The notes under the pieces: generated by a model
The model's database searches: none
Told to the model about the DNA's origin: nothing
What the model saw: only the letters and a program-made list of their open reading frames with translations
NCBI RefSeq assembly: GCF_000982825.1
Contig: NZ_CP011047.1
Span: forward strand, 1,178,001 to 1,242,000
DNA: 64,000 nucleotides
From: Cronobacter sakazakii
Lineage (GTDB): Bacteria > Pseudomonadota > Gammaproteobacteria > Enterobacterales > Enterobacteriaceae
Direction of reading: 5' to 3'
Made by a program: the position numbers and the translations under genes
Shown: positions 18,310 through 29,026 of the stretch, piece after piece
How the letters are laid out: each line of letters begins with the position of its first letter
How positions within the stretch are numbered: the first letter of the stretch is position 1

Positions 18310-18513
18310 ATGCCTGAGAATGACGCTAAGGCCGCACGCCAGCCCGATCGTGGCTATACCTTCCAGAATGATTTTGAAGCGCTCAGCCGGGTGTTTTCAC
18401 TTCCAGATCTCGACTACACCGATATATCACAACGTGAACAACTCGCGACGGCAATTGCGCGCTGGCCCTTGCTGGCAGAATTAGCGCGTCGTGACGCAGG
18501 AGCGCAAGGATGA
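18310..18513 (+). CDS. bcsR: Cellulose biosynthesis protein BcsR
   Basis: A 67-residue protein with the conserved core YTFQNDFEALSRVFSLPD and DISQREQLATAIARWPLLAE, matching E. coli BcsR (62). BcsR and BcsQ form a cytoplasmic complex required for synthase assembly and function. Its stop overlaps the bcsQ ATG (ATGA). It is the first gene of bcsRQABZC; the 170-bp gap to bcsE, transcribed the other way, holds both promoters. Confidence 0.93.
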   Translation: MPENDAKAARQPDRGYTFQNDFEALSRVFSLPDLDYTDISQREQLATAIARWPLLAELARRDAGAQG

Positions 18514-19238
18514 CCGTTCTGGCATTACAGGGCGTGCGCGGCGGCGTGGGGACAACCTCATTAACGGCGGCGCTCGGTTGGGCGCTGCATCAGCTGGGCG
18601 AATCGGTGCTGGCGATTGACGCCTCGCCCGATAACCTGCTGCGCCTCTCTTTTAATATCGATTTCGACCACGCTGACGGCTGGGCGCGCGCGCTGCTGGA
18701 CGATAAACCCTGGCAGTCCACCGCCTGGCGTTACGCGCCGGGTCTGGACGTGCTGCCGTATGGCGCGCTGCGTCAGACGGAGCGGGAAAACGACGTGACG
18801 CCAGCGCTCAGCGCATTCGCGCAGCATCTGCACATGCTCAAGGCGAGCGGCCAGTGGCGCTGGATATTGCTGGATCTGCCGTGCGGCTTTGACGCCGTGA
18901 CCCGCAGCCTGTTGCAGGTGGCGGACCGCACGCTTTGCGTGGTGCAGCCCGACGCCAACTGTCACGCCCGCTTACATCAGCAGGCGCTGCCGAGCGGCTG
19001 CGATCTGCTGGCGAATTTCCGCCTGATTTCAAGCCAGATACAGAACGACATCTGGCAGCTCTGGCTGCAAACGCAGCGTAACCTGGTGCCGGTCGCGGTG
19101 CATCGCGACGAGGCGATGATGGAAAGCCTGGCCGCCAAACAGCCGGTGGGGGAATACCGCCCGGATTCGCTGGTGGCCGAAGAGATTGTCACGCTGGCGA
19201 ACTGGTGCCTGCTGCATTACAGGAGTGAGGGCGCATGA
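18510..19238 (+). CDS. bcsQ: Cellulose biosynthesis protein BcsQ (ParA/MinD-like ATPase)
   Basis: A 242-residue SIMIBI-class ATPase. The deviant Walker A is VRGGVGTTS and Walker B-like segments are VLAIDASPD and WILLDLP. In E. coli it localises the cellulose machinery at the pole and binds BcsR. Some E. coli K-12 strains carry a nonsense mutation in this gene; here the frame is open throughout. It overlaps bcsA by 4 bp. Confidence 0.95.
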   Translation: MTVLALQGVRGGVGTTSLTAALGWALHQLGESVLAIDASPDNLLRLSFNIDFDHADGWARALLDDKPWQSTAWRYAPGLDVLPYGALRQTERENDVTPALSAFAQHLHMLKASGQWRWILLDLPCGFDAVTRSLLQVADRTLCVVQPDANCHARLHQQALPSGCDLLANFRLISSQIQNDIWQLWLQTQRNLVPVAVHRDEAMMESLAAKQPVGEYRPDSLVAEEIVTLANWCLLHYRSEGA

Positions 19239-21853
19239 TAAGCCTCTCCGCGCTGGTGCTCGCGCCGCCGGTTCGCGCGCGGCTGCGCGAGCGTTATATC
19301 ACGTATCGCCGCAACGGCGCGCCGCCGTTCAGCGCGGCGCTGGGCTGTTTCTGGCTGACGCTCGCCTGGCTCTTTTTGCCGCTGGAAAACCCGCGCTGGC
19401 AGGCGATCCGCGCGCAGCACGCGCTGCTGTTCCCGCATATTCATCCCGACCGCCCGCGTCCGCTCGATACCGTGCGTTATCTGCTCCAGGCGCTGTGGCT
19501 GGTGGCGCTGCGTCCCTGGCGCGCCGTCGGCACGCCGCGCTGGCGGCCTGTTTCGAAACTGCAGGTCTGGCGCGAGCGTTTTAACCTCTGGCTGGAGACG
19601 CTCCCGCAACGCTTCAGCGATGAAACCGACCACCTTAACGAGCAAAAAGAGCTCGGCCACATTAACGAACGACTGCGACGCGTCGTGCTGGGCGTGGTGG
19701 TTATTTTCTCGCTGGTGCTGGCGCTTATCTGTGTGACGCAGCCGTTCAACCCGCTCTCACAGTTTATTTTCCTGCTGCTGCTCTGGGGCGTGGCGCTGCT
19801 GGTGCGCCGTATGCCGGGCCGCTTCTCGGCGCTGATGCTGATTGTGCTGTCGCTGACCGTCTCCTGCCGCTACATCTGGTGGCGCTACACCTCGACGCTG
19901 AACTGGAACGATCCGGTCAGCCTGGTGTGTGGTCTGGTGCTGCTGGTGGCGGAAACCTACGCGTGGGTGGTGCTGGTGCTTGGCTACTTCCAGGTGATCT
20001 GGCCGCTTAACCGCCAGCCGGTGCCGCTGCCGAAAGATCTTAAAGCGTGGCCTTCCGTCGATATTTTCGTGCCGACCTATAACGAAGATCTGCACGTGGT
20101 GAAAAACACCATTTACGCCTCGCTTGGCATCGACTGGCCGAAAGACAAGCTCAAAATCTGGATACTGGATGATGGCAACCGCGAGGAGTTTCGCCGTTTC
20201 GCGCAATCCGTTGGCGTGGAGTATGTGGCGCGTCCGACGCACGAGCACGCCAAAGCGGGCAACATTAACAACGCGCTGAAGCTCGCGAAAGGAGAGTTCG
20301 TGTCGATTTTCGACTGCGACCACGTCCCGACGCGCTCTTTCCTGCAACTGACGCTCGGCTGGTTCCTGAAAGATAAAAAGCTCGCGATGATGCAGACGCC
20401 GCACCACTTCTTCTCGCCGGACCCGTTTGAGCGCAACCTCGGGCGTTTTCGTAAAACGCCGAACGAAGGAACGCTGTTTTACGGGCTGGTGCAGGACGGT
20501 AACGACATGTGGGACGCGACCTTTTTCTGCGGCTCGTGCGCTGTGATCCGCCGCGGCCCGCTGGATGAAATCGGCGGCATCGCGGTAGAAACCGTCACCG
20601 AAGACGCCCACACATCGCTGCGTCTGCACCGGCGCGGCTACACCTCCGCCTATATGCGTATTCCGCAGGCGGCGGGGCTCGCGACGGAAAGCCTGTCGGC
20701 GCATATCGGCCAGCGTATCCGCTGGGCGCGCGGCATGGTGCAGATTTTCCGTCTCGATAACCCGCTCTTTGGTAAAGGGCTTAAGCTCGGCCAGCGGCTG
20801 TGCTACGTCAACGCGATGCTGCACTTCCTCTCCGGCGTGCCGCGGCTTATCTTCCTGACCGCGCCGCTGGCGTTCCTGTTGCTGCACGCCTACATCATCT
20901 ACGCGCCCGCGCTGATGATTGCGCTGTTTGTGCTGCCGCACATGGCGCACGCGAGCCTGACGAACTCCAAAATTCAGGGCAAATATCGCCACTCGTTCTG
21001 GAGTGAAATCTACGAAACGGTGCTCGCCTGGTACATTACGCGGCCCACGATGGTGGCGCTGTTCAACCCGCACAAAGGGAAATTCAACGTCACCGCCAAA
21101 GGCGGGCTGGTGGAAGAAGAGTACGTGGACTGGGTGATTTCGCGTCCGTATCTGATGCTGGTGTTGATTAACCTGCTTGGCGTGCTGGTCGGCGTCTGGC
21201 GTTATTTCTACGGTCCGGCCAATGAAATGCTGACGGTTATCGTGAGTATCGTCTGGGTCTTCTACAACCTGATTATCCTCGGCGGCGCGGTGGCGGTGTC
21301 GGTGGAAAGTAAACAGGTGCGCCGCTCCCATCGTGTCGAAATGGTGATGCCGGCGGCGATCGCCCGTGAAGACGGTCACCTCTTCTCCTGTACGGTGCAG
21401 GATTACTCCGACGGTGGCCTCGGCATTAAGGTGCACGGCGGGGCGCAGTGGTTACAGGGGCAAAAAGTGAACCTGCTGATGAAACGCGGCGCGCAGGAGT
21501 ATGTCTTCCCGGCGAAAGTGGTACGCGTCTTCGGCGACGAAATCGGCCTCAACCTCGACGGCCTGACCACGCGCCAGCACATCGATTTTGTACAGTGTAC
21601 CTTCGCGCGCGCCGACACCTGGGCGCTCTGGCAGGACAGTTTCCCGGAAGACAAACCGCTGGAAAGCATGCTCGATATCCTCAAGCTCGGTTTCAGAGGC
21701 TATCGCCACCTGGCGGAATTCGCGCCAGCGTCACTTAAAATTGTCTTTCGCACCCTTACCACGCTGGTTTCCTGGATAGTGTCGTTTATCCCCCGTCGTC
21801 CGGAGCGGACGGCGCTGGGGGAGCGTGCGCTCCCGGTTATGGCTCAACAATGA
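19235..21853 (+). CDS. bcsA: Cellulose synthase catalytic subunit BcsA
   Basis: An 872-residue GT2-family synthase, the same length as E. coli BcsA. It polymerises UDP-glucose to beta-1,4-glucan and extrudes it. Visible are the UDP-glucose motifs (ILDDGNREEF, FDCDHVP), the base motif VTEDAHTSL, and the acceptor motif QRIRWARG. The C-terminal PilZ domain has both c-di-GMP motifs, RRSHR and DYSDGGLGI, so activation by c-di-GMP is expected. Multiple membrane helices surround the GT domain. bcsB follows immediately. Confidence 0.98.
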   Translation: MISLSALVLAPPVRARLRERYITYRRNGAPPFSAALGCFWLTLAWLFLPLENPRWQAIRAQHALLFPHIHPDRPRPLDTVRYLLQALWLVALRPWRAVGTPRWRPVSKLQVWRERFNLWLETLPQRFSDETDHLNEQKELGHINERLRRVVLGVVVIFSLVLALICVTQPFNPLSQFIFLLLLWGVALLVRRMPGRFSALMLIVLSLTVSCRYIWWRYTSTLNWNDPVSLVCGLVLLVAETYAWVVLVLGYFQVIWPLNRQPVPLPKDLKAWPSVDIFVPTYNEDLHVVKNTIYASLGIDWPKDKLKIWILDDGNREEFRRFAQSVGVEYVARPTHEHAKAGNINNALKLAKGEFVSIFDCDHVPTRSFLQLTLGWFLKDKKLAMMQTPHHFFSPDPFERNLGRFRKTPNEGTLFYGLVQDGNDMWDATFFCGSCAVIRRGPLDEIGGIAVETVTEDAHTSLRLHRRGYTSAYMRIPQAAGLATESLSAHIGQRIRWARGMVQIFRLDNPLFGKGLKLGQRLCYVNAMLHFLSGVPRLIFLTAPLAFLLLHAYIIYAPALMIALFVLPHMAHASLTNSKIQGKYRHSFWSEIYETVLAWYITRPTMVALFNPHKGKFNVTAKGGLVEEEYVDWVISRPYLMLVLINLLGVLVGVWRYFYGPANEMLTVIVSIVWVFYNLIILGGAVAVSVESKQVRRSHRVEMVMPAAIAREDGHLFSCTVQDYSDGGLGIKVHGGAQWLQGQKVNLLMKRGAQEYVFPAKVVRVFGDEIGLNLDGLTTRQHIDFVQCTFARADTWALWQDSFPEDKPLESMLDILKLGFRGYRHLAEFAPASLKIVFRTLTTLVSWIVSFIPRRPERTALGERALPVMAQQ

Positions 21854-21863
21854 TGAATATGCG

Positions 21864-24296
21864 ATGAAAAGAAAACTCTCCTGGATGTGCGCTGTGGCAG
21901 TGGGAATGAGCCTGTTGCCCGGTGCCTACGGCGCGCCTGAAGCCACTAACGATCCGAACGCCACCGCCGCACCGACTGCGCCGGTGGTCGCGCCTGCGAC
22001 TGAAGGCGTCATGACCGCCACGCCTGCGCGCACCGAGGCGTTAACGCCCGCCACGCCGCCTGTCGCGGGCACCGAGCCTGCGCCTGCGACGGAAGGCGCG
22101 GTGCTCGGCCAGGTGATGCCGGGTGTGGAAGGCGCCGGTGCGCCCGTGGTTCAGGATGGCGCGCCCGCGCGCGACGTTACGCTGAGTTTCGCCAGCATCG
22201 CGCCGCCGCCAGGCAGCATGGTTCTGAAAGGCACCCGCCCGGACGGTTTTGTCGAGTTCGGGATGCGCAGCGATGAAATTATCTCGAAAGCCACTCTGAA
22301 CCTGACCTACACCCCGTCGCCGTCGCTGCTGCCGGTACAGTCGCAGCTAAAGGTTTACCTGAACGATGAGCTGATGGACGTGCTGCCGGTGACCAAAGAG
22401 CAGCTCGGCAAGAAAACCACCGCCCAGGTGCCTATCGATCCGCTGTACGTCAGCGATTTCAACCGCGTGCGTCTGGAGTTTGTCGGCCACTATCGCGACG
22501 TCTGCGAAAACCAGGCCAGCAACACGCTGTGGATGGATATCGGACGCAACAGCGCCCTGAATCTCACCTTCCAGACGCTGCAATTGCAAAACGATCTGTC
22601 GCACTTCCCGGTGCCGTTCTTTGATTCGCGCGATAACCGTCCGCTGGAGCTGCCGATGGTCTTCGCCGCCGCGCCGGATCTCGCGACCCAGCAGGCCGCG
22701 AGTATTGTCTCCTCGTGGTTTGGCTCCCGCTCCGGCTGGCGCGGTCAGCGCTTCCCGGTGCTCTATAACCAGCTCCCCACGCGCCATGCGATCGTCTTCG
22801 CCACGAATGATAATCGCCCGGACTTTCTGCGCGACCTGCCGCCAGCGAAAGGCCCGATGGTACGCATGATGAGCCATCCGCAAAGCCCGTGGGTGAAACT
22901 GCTGGTGATTGAAGGACGCGACGATAAAGATTTACTCCAGGCCGCTAAAGGCATCGCGCAGGGCAGTCTGCTGTTCCGTGGCGACAGCGTCGAAGTGGGC
23001 GAGGTCAAACCGCTGCTGGCCCGCCAGCCTTACGATGCGCCGAACTGGGTGCGTACCGATCGCGCCGTGACGTTTGGCGAGCTGAAAGGCTATGAAGAGC
23101 AGTTACAGGCGACCGGCCTTGAGCCGAGCCCGATTTCGCTGACGCTTAACCTGCCGCCGGATCTCTATCTGCTGCGCAGCAACGGCATCGATATGCGTCT
23201 GAATTATCGTTATACGTCGCCCGCCACGCGCGATAACTCGCGCATGGATATCAGCCTGAACAACCAGTTCCTGCAATCTTTCAACCTGCTGCCGAAAGAT
23301 GAAACCAACCGTCTGCTGCTGCGTCTGCCGCTGTTGCAGGGGCTGCTGGACGGCAAAACCGAAGTGACACTGCCGACGCTGCGCCTCGGCGCGGCGAACC
23401 AGCTGCGGTTTGATTTCAACTATACCAACCCGCTGCCGGGCGGCACGCTGGACAACTGCGTGACCTTCCAGACGGTGCCGAACCGCGTAGTGATAGGCGA
23501 TGATTCCACGCTGGATTTCTCCAACTATCATCACTTTATCGCGATGCCGGATCTGCGCTCTTTCGCCAACGCGGGTTTCCCGTTCAGCCGGATGGCGGAT
23601 CTCTCCGATACGCTTATCGTGATGCCGAAACAGCCGAACCCGGCGCAGCTCACGACGCTTTTGGACACCGCAGGCACTATCGGCGCGCAGACCGGTTTCC
23701 CGGCCGTTAACCTCACCATCACCAACGAGGGCGGCGACATGCAGAATAAAGACGCCGACATTCTGGTGATCGGTACGCTGCCCGCGTCGCTGAAAGATGA
23801 AAAACGCATCGATATGCTGGTGAACGCCACGCAAAGCTGGGTGAAAACCCCGACGCGCGACGTGACGCTTATCGATACCGACGACCGCGACCGTCAGCCG
23901 CAGGTGCAAACGGAAATCACCTCTTCCGGGCCGATGGCCGCAGTCGTGGGCTTCCAGTCGCCGTATCACGATCAGCGCAGCGTCGTGGCGCTGCTGGCCG
24001 ACAGCCCGCGCGGTTATGAGCTGCTCAACGACGCGCTCAACGATAGCGGTAAACGTGCCGCGATGTATGGCTCGGTCTCGATTATTCGTGAATCGGGCGT
24101 GAACAGCCTGCGCGTGGGTGATGTTTACTACGTGGGCCACCTGCCGTGGTTCGATCGTATCTGGTACGCGCTGGCGAACCACCCGATTCTGCTGGCGATT
24201 TTCGCGGCTATCAGCGTCGTGCTGCTGGCGTGGGTGCTGTGGCGTCTGTTGCGTATCCTGAGCCGCCGCCGTCTTGATCCGGGCAACCATGAGTAA
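21864..24296 (+). CDS. bcsB: Cellulose synthase periplasmic subunit BcsB
   Basis: An 810-residue membrane-anchored periplasmic protein that guides the glucan from BcsA. A signal peptide (MKRKLSWMCAVAVGMSLLPGAYG) precedes a long Ala/Pro/Thr-rich linker to about residue 110 with repeated PATEG segments. Carbohydrate-binding and ferredoxin-like domains follow, then a C-terminal anchor helix (LLAIFAAISVVLLAWVLWRLL). It is about 30 residues longer than E. coli BcsB, mostly in the linker. The start at 21864 is chosen because it begins the signal peptide. bcsZ begins 6 bp after the stop. Confidence 0.96.
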   Translation: MKRKLSWMCAVAVGMSLLPGAYGAPEATNDPNATAAPTAPVVAPATEGVMTATPARTEALTPATPPVAGTEPAPATEGAVLGQVMPGVEGAGAPVVQDGAPARDVTLSFASIAPPPGSMVLKGTRPDGFVEFGMRSDEIISKATLNLTYTPSPSLLPVQSQLKVYLNDELMDVLPVTKEQLGKKTTAQVPIDPLYVSDFNRVRLEFVGHYRDVCENQASNTLWMDIGRNSALNLTFQTLQLQNDLSHFPVPFFDSRDNRPLELPMVFAAAPDLATQQAASIVSSWFGSRSGWRGQRFPVLYNQLPTRHAIVFATNDNRPDFLRDLPPAKGPMVRMMSHPQSPWVKLLVIEGRDDKDLLQAAKGIAQGSLLFRGDSVEVGEVKPLLARQPYDAPNWVRTDRAVTFGELKGYEEQLQATGLEPSPISLTLNLPPDLYLLRSNGIDMRLNYRYTSPATRDNSRMDISLNNQFLQSFNLLPKDETNRLLLRLPLLQGLLDGKTEVTLPTLRLGAANQLRFDFNYTNPLPGGTLDNCVTFQTVPNRVVIGDDSTLDFSNYHHFIAMPDLRSFANAGFPFSRMADLSDTLIVMPKQPNPAQLTTLLDTAGTIGAQTGFPAVNLTITNEGGDMQNKDADILVIGTLPASLKDEKRIDMLVNATQSWVKTPTRDVTLIDTDDRDRQPQVQTEITSSGPMAAVVGFQSPYHDQRSVVALLADSPRGYELLNDALNDSGKRAAMYGSVSIIRESGVNSLRVGDVYYVGHLPWFDRIWYALANHPILLAIFAAISVVLLAWVLWRLLRILSRRRLDPGNHE

Positions 24297-24302
24297 CGCG
24301 CC

Positions 24303-25418
24303 ATGAAGAATCTGTGCAGATGGCTTGCGGCGGGGCTGCTGCTGGCGACCGTTTCAGCCCATGCCGCCTGTGGCTGGGCTGACTGGGACCGCTTTAAAGG
24401 CGGCTATATCAGCGAAGAAGGACGCGTGATTGACCCAAGCGATCCGCGCAAAATCACGACGTCCGAAGGGCAGAGCTACGCGCTGTTCTTTGCCCTTGCG
24501 GCCAACGACCGCGAGGCGTTCGATAACATTCTTCAGTGGACGGAAAATAACCTTGCGCAAGGCTCGCTGAAAAACACGCTGCCCGCCTGGCTGTGGGGCA
24601 TGAAAGGGCCGGACGAATGGACGGTGCTCGACACCAATTCCGCTTCCGACGCCGATCTGTGGATAGCCTGGAGCCTGCTTGAAGCGGGACGCTTGTGGAA
24701 AGAGCCGCGCTACAGCGACACCGGCAAAGCGCTGCTGGACCGCATCGCCAAAGAAGAAGTGGTGAACGTGCCCGCGCTTGGCGACATGCTGCTGCCGGGT
24801 AAAGTGAGCTTTGCCGAGCCGACGCTCTGGCGCTTTAACCCGAGCTATATGCCGCCGCAGCTGGCGCGCTATTTCACCCGTTACGGCAAACCCTGGACGA
24901 CCATCCGCGATACCAACCTGCGCCTGCTGCTGGAAACGGCCCCGCAGGGCTTTTCGCCGGACTGGGTGAGCTATGAGGCGAAGAAAGGCTGGGTGATGAA
25001 ACCTGCGGCACCGCAAAAACCGCTGATTGGCAGCTACGACGCCATTCGCGTTTATCTGTGGGTCGGCATGATGAACCCGGCGGATGAACAGCAGGCGCCA
25101 CTGCTCAAAAAACTCAGCCCGATGGAAACCGCCACAATCAAAGCGGGCGTGCCGCCGGAAAAAGTCCGTGTTATCGACGGTAAAACCCAGGGTAACGGGC
25201 CGGTGGGCTTCTCCGCCGCGCTGCTGCCGTTCCTGCAAAACCGCGATATCCAGGCGCTGCAACGCCAGCGCGTGGCGGACAACTATCCGCAGCAGGACGC
25301 CTACTTTAGCTATGTATTAACCCTGTTTGGCCAGGGATGGGATGAACACCGTTTCCGCTTCACCGTTGACGGTGAGCTGCAACCCGCCTGGGGAGAGTCA
25401 TGCACAAGTTCGCGTTAA
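24303..25418 (+). CDS. bcsZ: Periplasmic endo-1,4-beta-glucanase BcsZ (GH8)
   Basis: A 371-residue glycoside hydrolase family 8 enzyme with a signal peptide cleaved after SAHA. The general acid Glu55 (TTSEGQSYA) matches E. coli BcsZ numbering, and the catalytic Asp lies in [10 protein letters not shown]. It trims cellulose during secretion. The last 19 bp overlap bcsC. Confidence 0.96.
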   Translation: MKNLCRWLAAGLLLATVSAHAACGWADWDRFKGGYISEEGRVIDPSDPRKITTSEGQSYALFFALAANDREAFDNILQWTENNLAQGSLKNTLPAWLWGMKGPDEWTVLDTNSASDADLWIAWSLLEAGRLWKEPRYSDTGKALLDRIAKEEVVNVPALGDMLLPGKVSFAEPTLWRFNPSYMPPQLARYFTRYGKPWTTIRDTNLRLLLETAPQGFSPDWVSYEAKKGWVMKPAAPQKPLIGSYDAIRVYLWVGMMNPADEQQAPLLKKLSPMETATIKAGVPPEKVRVIDGKTQGNGPVGFSAALLPFLQNRDIQALQRQRVADNYPQQDAYFSYVLTLFGQGWDEHRFRFTVDGELQPAWGESCTSSR

Positions 25419-28400
25419 GTATCACCGCGCTGGCGCTCGGCGTCGCCCTCAGCGGGCCGGCGCAGGCGCAGACGGATATCCGACAGCAGTTGCTCGAACA
25501 GGTGCGGCTTGGCGAAACGGCCAAACGAGACGATCTGGTGCGCCAGTCGCTCTACCGTCTGGAGCTGATGAACCCGGACGATCCCGATTTTATCGCCGCT
25601 AAAATGCGTTATCTGCTGCGTCAGGGCGATAACGCGGGCGCGCAGCAGCAGTTTGCGCGCTTGGGCAAGCTCGCTCCGCAATCCTCAGCGTACCAACAGG
25701 CGCGTATCACGCTTGCGCTGGCCTCGCCGGAAGGGCGTCAGCAACTGCAACAGGCGCGTCTGCTCGGCACGACAGGGCATACGCAGGAAGCGCTGGCGGC
25801 GTATCAGAAGCTGTTTAACGGCGCGCCGCCGGATGGCGATCTGGCCGTTGAATACTGGGCGCTGGTCGCAAAAGATCCGGCGCGGCGTGACGAGGCTATC
25901 CGCCAGATGCAGGCGCTAAACGACCGCGCGCCGGGCAATGACCAGCTACGCACGCAGCTTGCGCTACAGCTCTTTTCCGCCAACCGCCAGCAGGAAGGTT
26001 TCAGCGTGCTTGAGCAGATGGCGAAATCGGGCGGCGGGCGTGAAACGGCGGCAGACCTCTGGTATCAGCAGATTCAGGGTATGCCCGCAAGCGACGACAG
26101 TGTCGCCGCGCTGGAGCGTTTCTTACAGGTGTTCAGCAGCGGTGATACCGCCGATAAAGCCAAAGGGCTGCTCGCTGAACAGCAAACTAAACTCGCCGAT
26201 CCGGCTTACCGCGCCAGAATGCAGGGCATCGCGCGGGTGGAAGAGGGCCAGGGCGCCAAAGCCGTTTCGGAACTGACCAGCGCCGTAAAAGCGAACCCGA
26301 ATGACAGCGAAGCGCTGGGCGCGCTGGCGCAGGCGTATTCTCAGCAGGGCAACCGCGCGCGCGCCGTGCCGCTGCTGGAGCAGGCGCTCAAACAGGATCC
26401 GAACAGCCCTAACAGCGGTCGCTGGCAGAGCCTGTTACAGGTGAACCGCTACTGGCTGTTGATACAGCAGGGCGACGCGGCGCTGAAAGCCAACAATCTG
26501 GCGCTGGCGCAGCAGAAATATCAGCAGGCCGCGACGGTGGATAACACCGACAGCTACGCGGTCCTTGGCCTGGGCGATGTCGCCGTGGCGAAGAAAGACG
26601 ACGCGGCGGCCGAGCGCTATTACCGGCAGGCGCTGCGCATGGATAACACCAACAGCAACGCGGTGCGCGGGCTTGCGAATCTCTATCGTCGTCAGTCGCC
26701 GGAGCGCGCCGAAGCGTTTATCGCCACGCTCTCCGCCAGCCAGCGGCGCAGCATTGACGATATCGAACGCAGCATGACGAACGATCGCCTTGAGCAGCAG
26801 GCCGCCGCGCTGGAAGCCGAAGGGCGCTTCGCCGACGCCGCCGCGGTGCAGCGTCAGCGTCTGGCGCTCGACCCGGACAGCGTCTGGATAACCTACCGGC
26901 TGGCAAGCGATCTGGCTTCTGCCGGCCAGCGCCGCGACGCCGATACCGTGATGGGGCAACTGGCGCAGCGTAAGCCGGGCGACCCGGAGCAAGTGTACGC
27001 TTACGGGCTTTATCTCTCCGGCAGCGATCGTCAGCGCGCCGCGCTAAGCCACCTCAATACGCTGGCGCGCGACAAATGGACGCCGAATATTCTTGAGCTG
27101 TCGCAGCGTTTACAGACCAATGAACTGATGGAGACGGCCAACCGCCTGCGCGACAGCGGGCAGGAGGCGCAGGCCATTGCGCTGTTACGCCAGCAGCCGC
27201 CTTCAGACCGTATCGATTTAACGCTGGCCGACTGGGCGCAGCAGCGCGGCGATAACGCCACGGCGCGCGCGCAGTATCAGACGGTATTAACGCGCTCGCC
27301 CGCCAGCGAAGAGGCGCGGCTGGGGCTTGCGGAAGTGCTGATCGCGCAGGGTGATAACGCGGCGGCGCGTGAGCAACTCGCGGCGCTGCAAACGCCTGCC
27401 GCAGGCGGCGAACCTCGCTCGCCGGGCACGCAGCGGCGCATTGCCAATGCCGAGGCGGCGCTTGGCGACACGGCGCGTGCGCAGCAGGCTTTCGCCGTGC
27501 TTGCCGCTACCGCGAAAACGCAGCCGCCATCGCAGGAAAGCGCGCTGGTGCTGCGCGACGCGGCGCGCTTTCAGCGTCAGAACGGGCAGCCGCAGCAGGC
27601 GTTGCAGACCTATCGTGACGCGATGGTCGCCTCCGGCATCACCCCGACGCGCCCTGGCGATAACGACGCTTTCACGCGGCTTACCCGCAACGACGCCAGC
27701 GACGACTGGCTGAAGCGCAGCGTGCGCGGCGATGCGGCGGATCTCTATCGCCAGCAGGATTTAAACGTCACGCTCCAGCACGACTACTGGGGCTCCAGCG
27801 GTACGCCGGGGTATTCGGATCTGAAAGCGAATACCACGATGTTGCAGGTGGATGCGCCGCTGCGCGACGGGCGGCTGTTCCTGCGTACCGACGCGGTGAA
27901 CATGAATCCGGGCAGCTTTAGCGGCAACAGTTATAGCGAAACCTGGGGCACCTGCGCCGAAACGCCCTGTTCCGGCAACGCGAAACAGCGCGCCTCCGGC
28001 GTGAGCGTAGCGGCGGGCTGGCGCAACGACACCTGGGATATGGATATCGGCACCACGCCGATAGGCTTTGATGTTGTCGATGTGGTGGGCGGCTTAAGCT
28101 ACAGCAGCGATCTGGGGCCGATTGGCTACACGCTGAACGCGCATCGACGTCCGATTTCGAGCTCAATGCTGGCTTTCGGCGGGCAGCGCGACGCGCCGTC
28201 CAACACCGGCACGACGTGGGGCGGCGTGCGCGCCACTGGCGGCGGGGCGAGCCTCAGCTACGATCGCGGCGAGGCGCACGGCGTCTGGGCCAGTCTTAAC
28301 GCCGATCAGCTCACCGGTAAAAATGTCGCTGATAACTGGCGGGTGCGCTGGATGAGCGGCTATTACTACAAGCTGATTAACGAAAATAATCAGCGCCTCA

Positions 28401-28903
28401 CCATTGGGCTCAACAACATGGTGTGGCACTATGAGAAAGATTTGAGCGGTTATTCTTTAGGCCAGGGCGGCTACTACAGCCCGCAGGAGTACGTCTCTTT
28501 CGCGGTGCCGGTCGCCTGGCGGATGAGAACGGAAAACTGGTCGTGGGAGCTTGGGGCGTCAGGCTCGTGGTCGCACTCCCGCACGAAGACCGAGCGCCGC
28601 TATCCGCTGTCGGGGCTTATCCCGACGCCTGTGATAAACGCGCAAAATCCGGCGTTAAGCCGTTACGCCGACAAGGACGCGCTGGAAGAAGGCAGCAGCA
28701 GCAGCGGCTGGGGTTATACCGCCAACGCGCTGATTGAAAGACGCATTACTTCAAACTGGTCGGTGGGTGCCGCCATTGATATTCAGCAGGCGAAGGATTA
28801 TACGCCGAGCAATTTCTCGCTGTTTATCCGCTACTCGCAGGGCGGCTGGCAGGGCGATATGGATATGCCGCCGCAGACGCTGACGCCTTACGCCGACCGG
28901 TAA
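25400..28903 (+). CDS. bcsC: Cellulose export protein BcsC (TPR plus outer-membrane barrel)
   Basis: A 1167-residue exported protein. After the signal peptide (ending AQAQ), TPR repeats span about residues 30-760 with typical segments such as [23 protein letters not shown]-terminal 16-strand-type barrel begins around [17 protein letters not shown] sequence (here [13 protein letters not shown]) and ends near [15 protein letters not shown]. It moves cellulose through the peptidoglycan and outer membrane. It is the last gene of bcsRQABZC; pdeK follows 123 bp later on the same strand. Confidence 0.96.
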   Translation: MHKFALSITALALGVALSGPAQAQTDIRQQLLEQVRLGETAKRDDLVRQSLYRLELMNPDDPDFIAAKMRYLLRQGDNAGAQQQFARLGKLAPQSSAYQQARITLALASPEGRQQLQQARLLGTTGHTQEALAAYQKLFNGAPPDGDLAVEYWALVAKDPARRDEAIRQMQALNDRAPGNDQLRTQLALQLFSANRQQEGFSVLEQMAKSGGGRETAADLWYQQIQGMPASDDSVAALERFLQVFSSGDTADKAKGLLAEQQTKLADPAYRARMQGIARVEEGQGAKAVSELTSAVKANPNDSEALGALAQAYSQQGNRARAVPLLEQALKQDPNSPNSGRWQSLLQVNRYWLLIQQGDAALKANNLALAQQKYQQAATVDNTDSYAVLGLGDVAVAKKDDAAAERYYRQALRMDNTNSNAVRGLANLYRRQSPERAEAFIATLSASQRRSIDDIERSMTNDRLEQQAAALEAEGRFADAAAVQRQRLALDPDSVWITYRLASDLASAGQRRDADTVMGQLAQRKPGDPEQVYAYGLYLSGSDRQRAALSHLNTLARDKWTPNILELSQRLQTNELMETANRLRDSGQEAQAIALLRQQPPSDRIDLTLADWAQQRGDNATARAQYQTVLTRSPASEEARLGLAEVLIAQGDNAAAREQLAALQTPAAGGEPRSPGTQRRIANAEAALGDTARAQQAFAVLAATAKTQPPSQESALVLRDAARFQRQNGQPQQALQTYRDAMVASGITPTRPGDNDAFTRLTRNDASDDWLKRSVRGDAADLYRQQDLNVTLQHDYWGSSGTPGYSDLKANTTMLQVDAPLRDGRLFLRTDAVNMNPGSFSGNSYSETWGTCAETPCSGNAKQRASGVSVAAGWRNDTWDMDIGTTPIGFDVVDVVGGLSYSSDLGPIGYTLNAHRRPISSSMLAFGGQRDAPSNTGTTWGGVRATGGGASLSYDRGEAHGVWASLNADQLTGKNVADNWRVRWMSGYYYKLINENNQRLTIGLNNMVWHYEKDLSGYSLGQGGYYSPQEYVSFAVPVAWRMRTENWSWELGASGSWSHSRTKTERRYPLSGLIPTPVINAQNPALSRYADKDALEEGSSSSGWGYTANALIERRITSNWSVGAAIDIQQAKDYTPSNFSLFIRYSQGGWQGDMDMPPQTLTPYADR

Positions 28904-29026
28904 CAAGATTAATGCGCGTTCGGCCCGCCCGCGCGGTTAAATTCCACAACAATGCAGTATACTCCCGCCCGCAATGATAATTATGAGTGATTATCATGCG
29001 GGCAGTGGCATCAGTGGAGAATCAAG

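Noticed and set aside
19757..21436. Long open frame on the minus strand (559 codons) opposite bcsA
   Set aside because: It is His/Arg/Gln-rich and low in hydrophobic order, which is typical of an antisense shadow of a GC-rich gene. bcsA on the plus strand is full-length and conserved.
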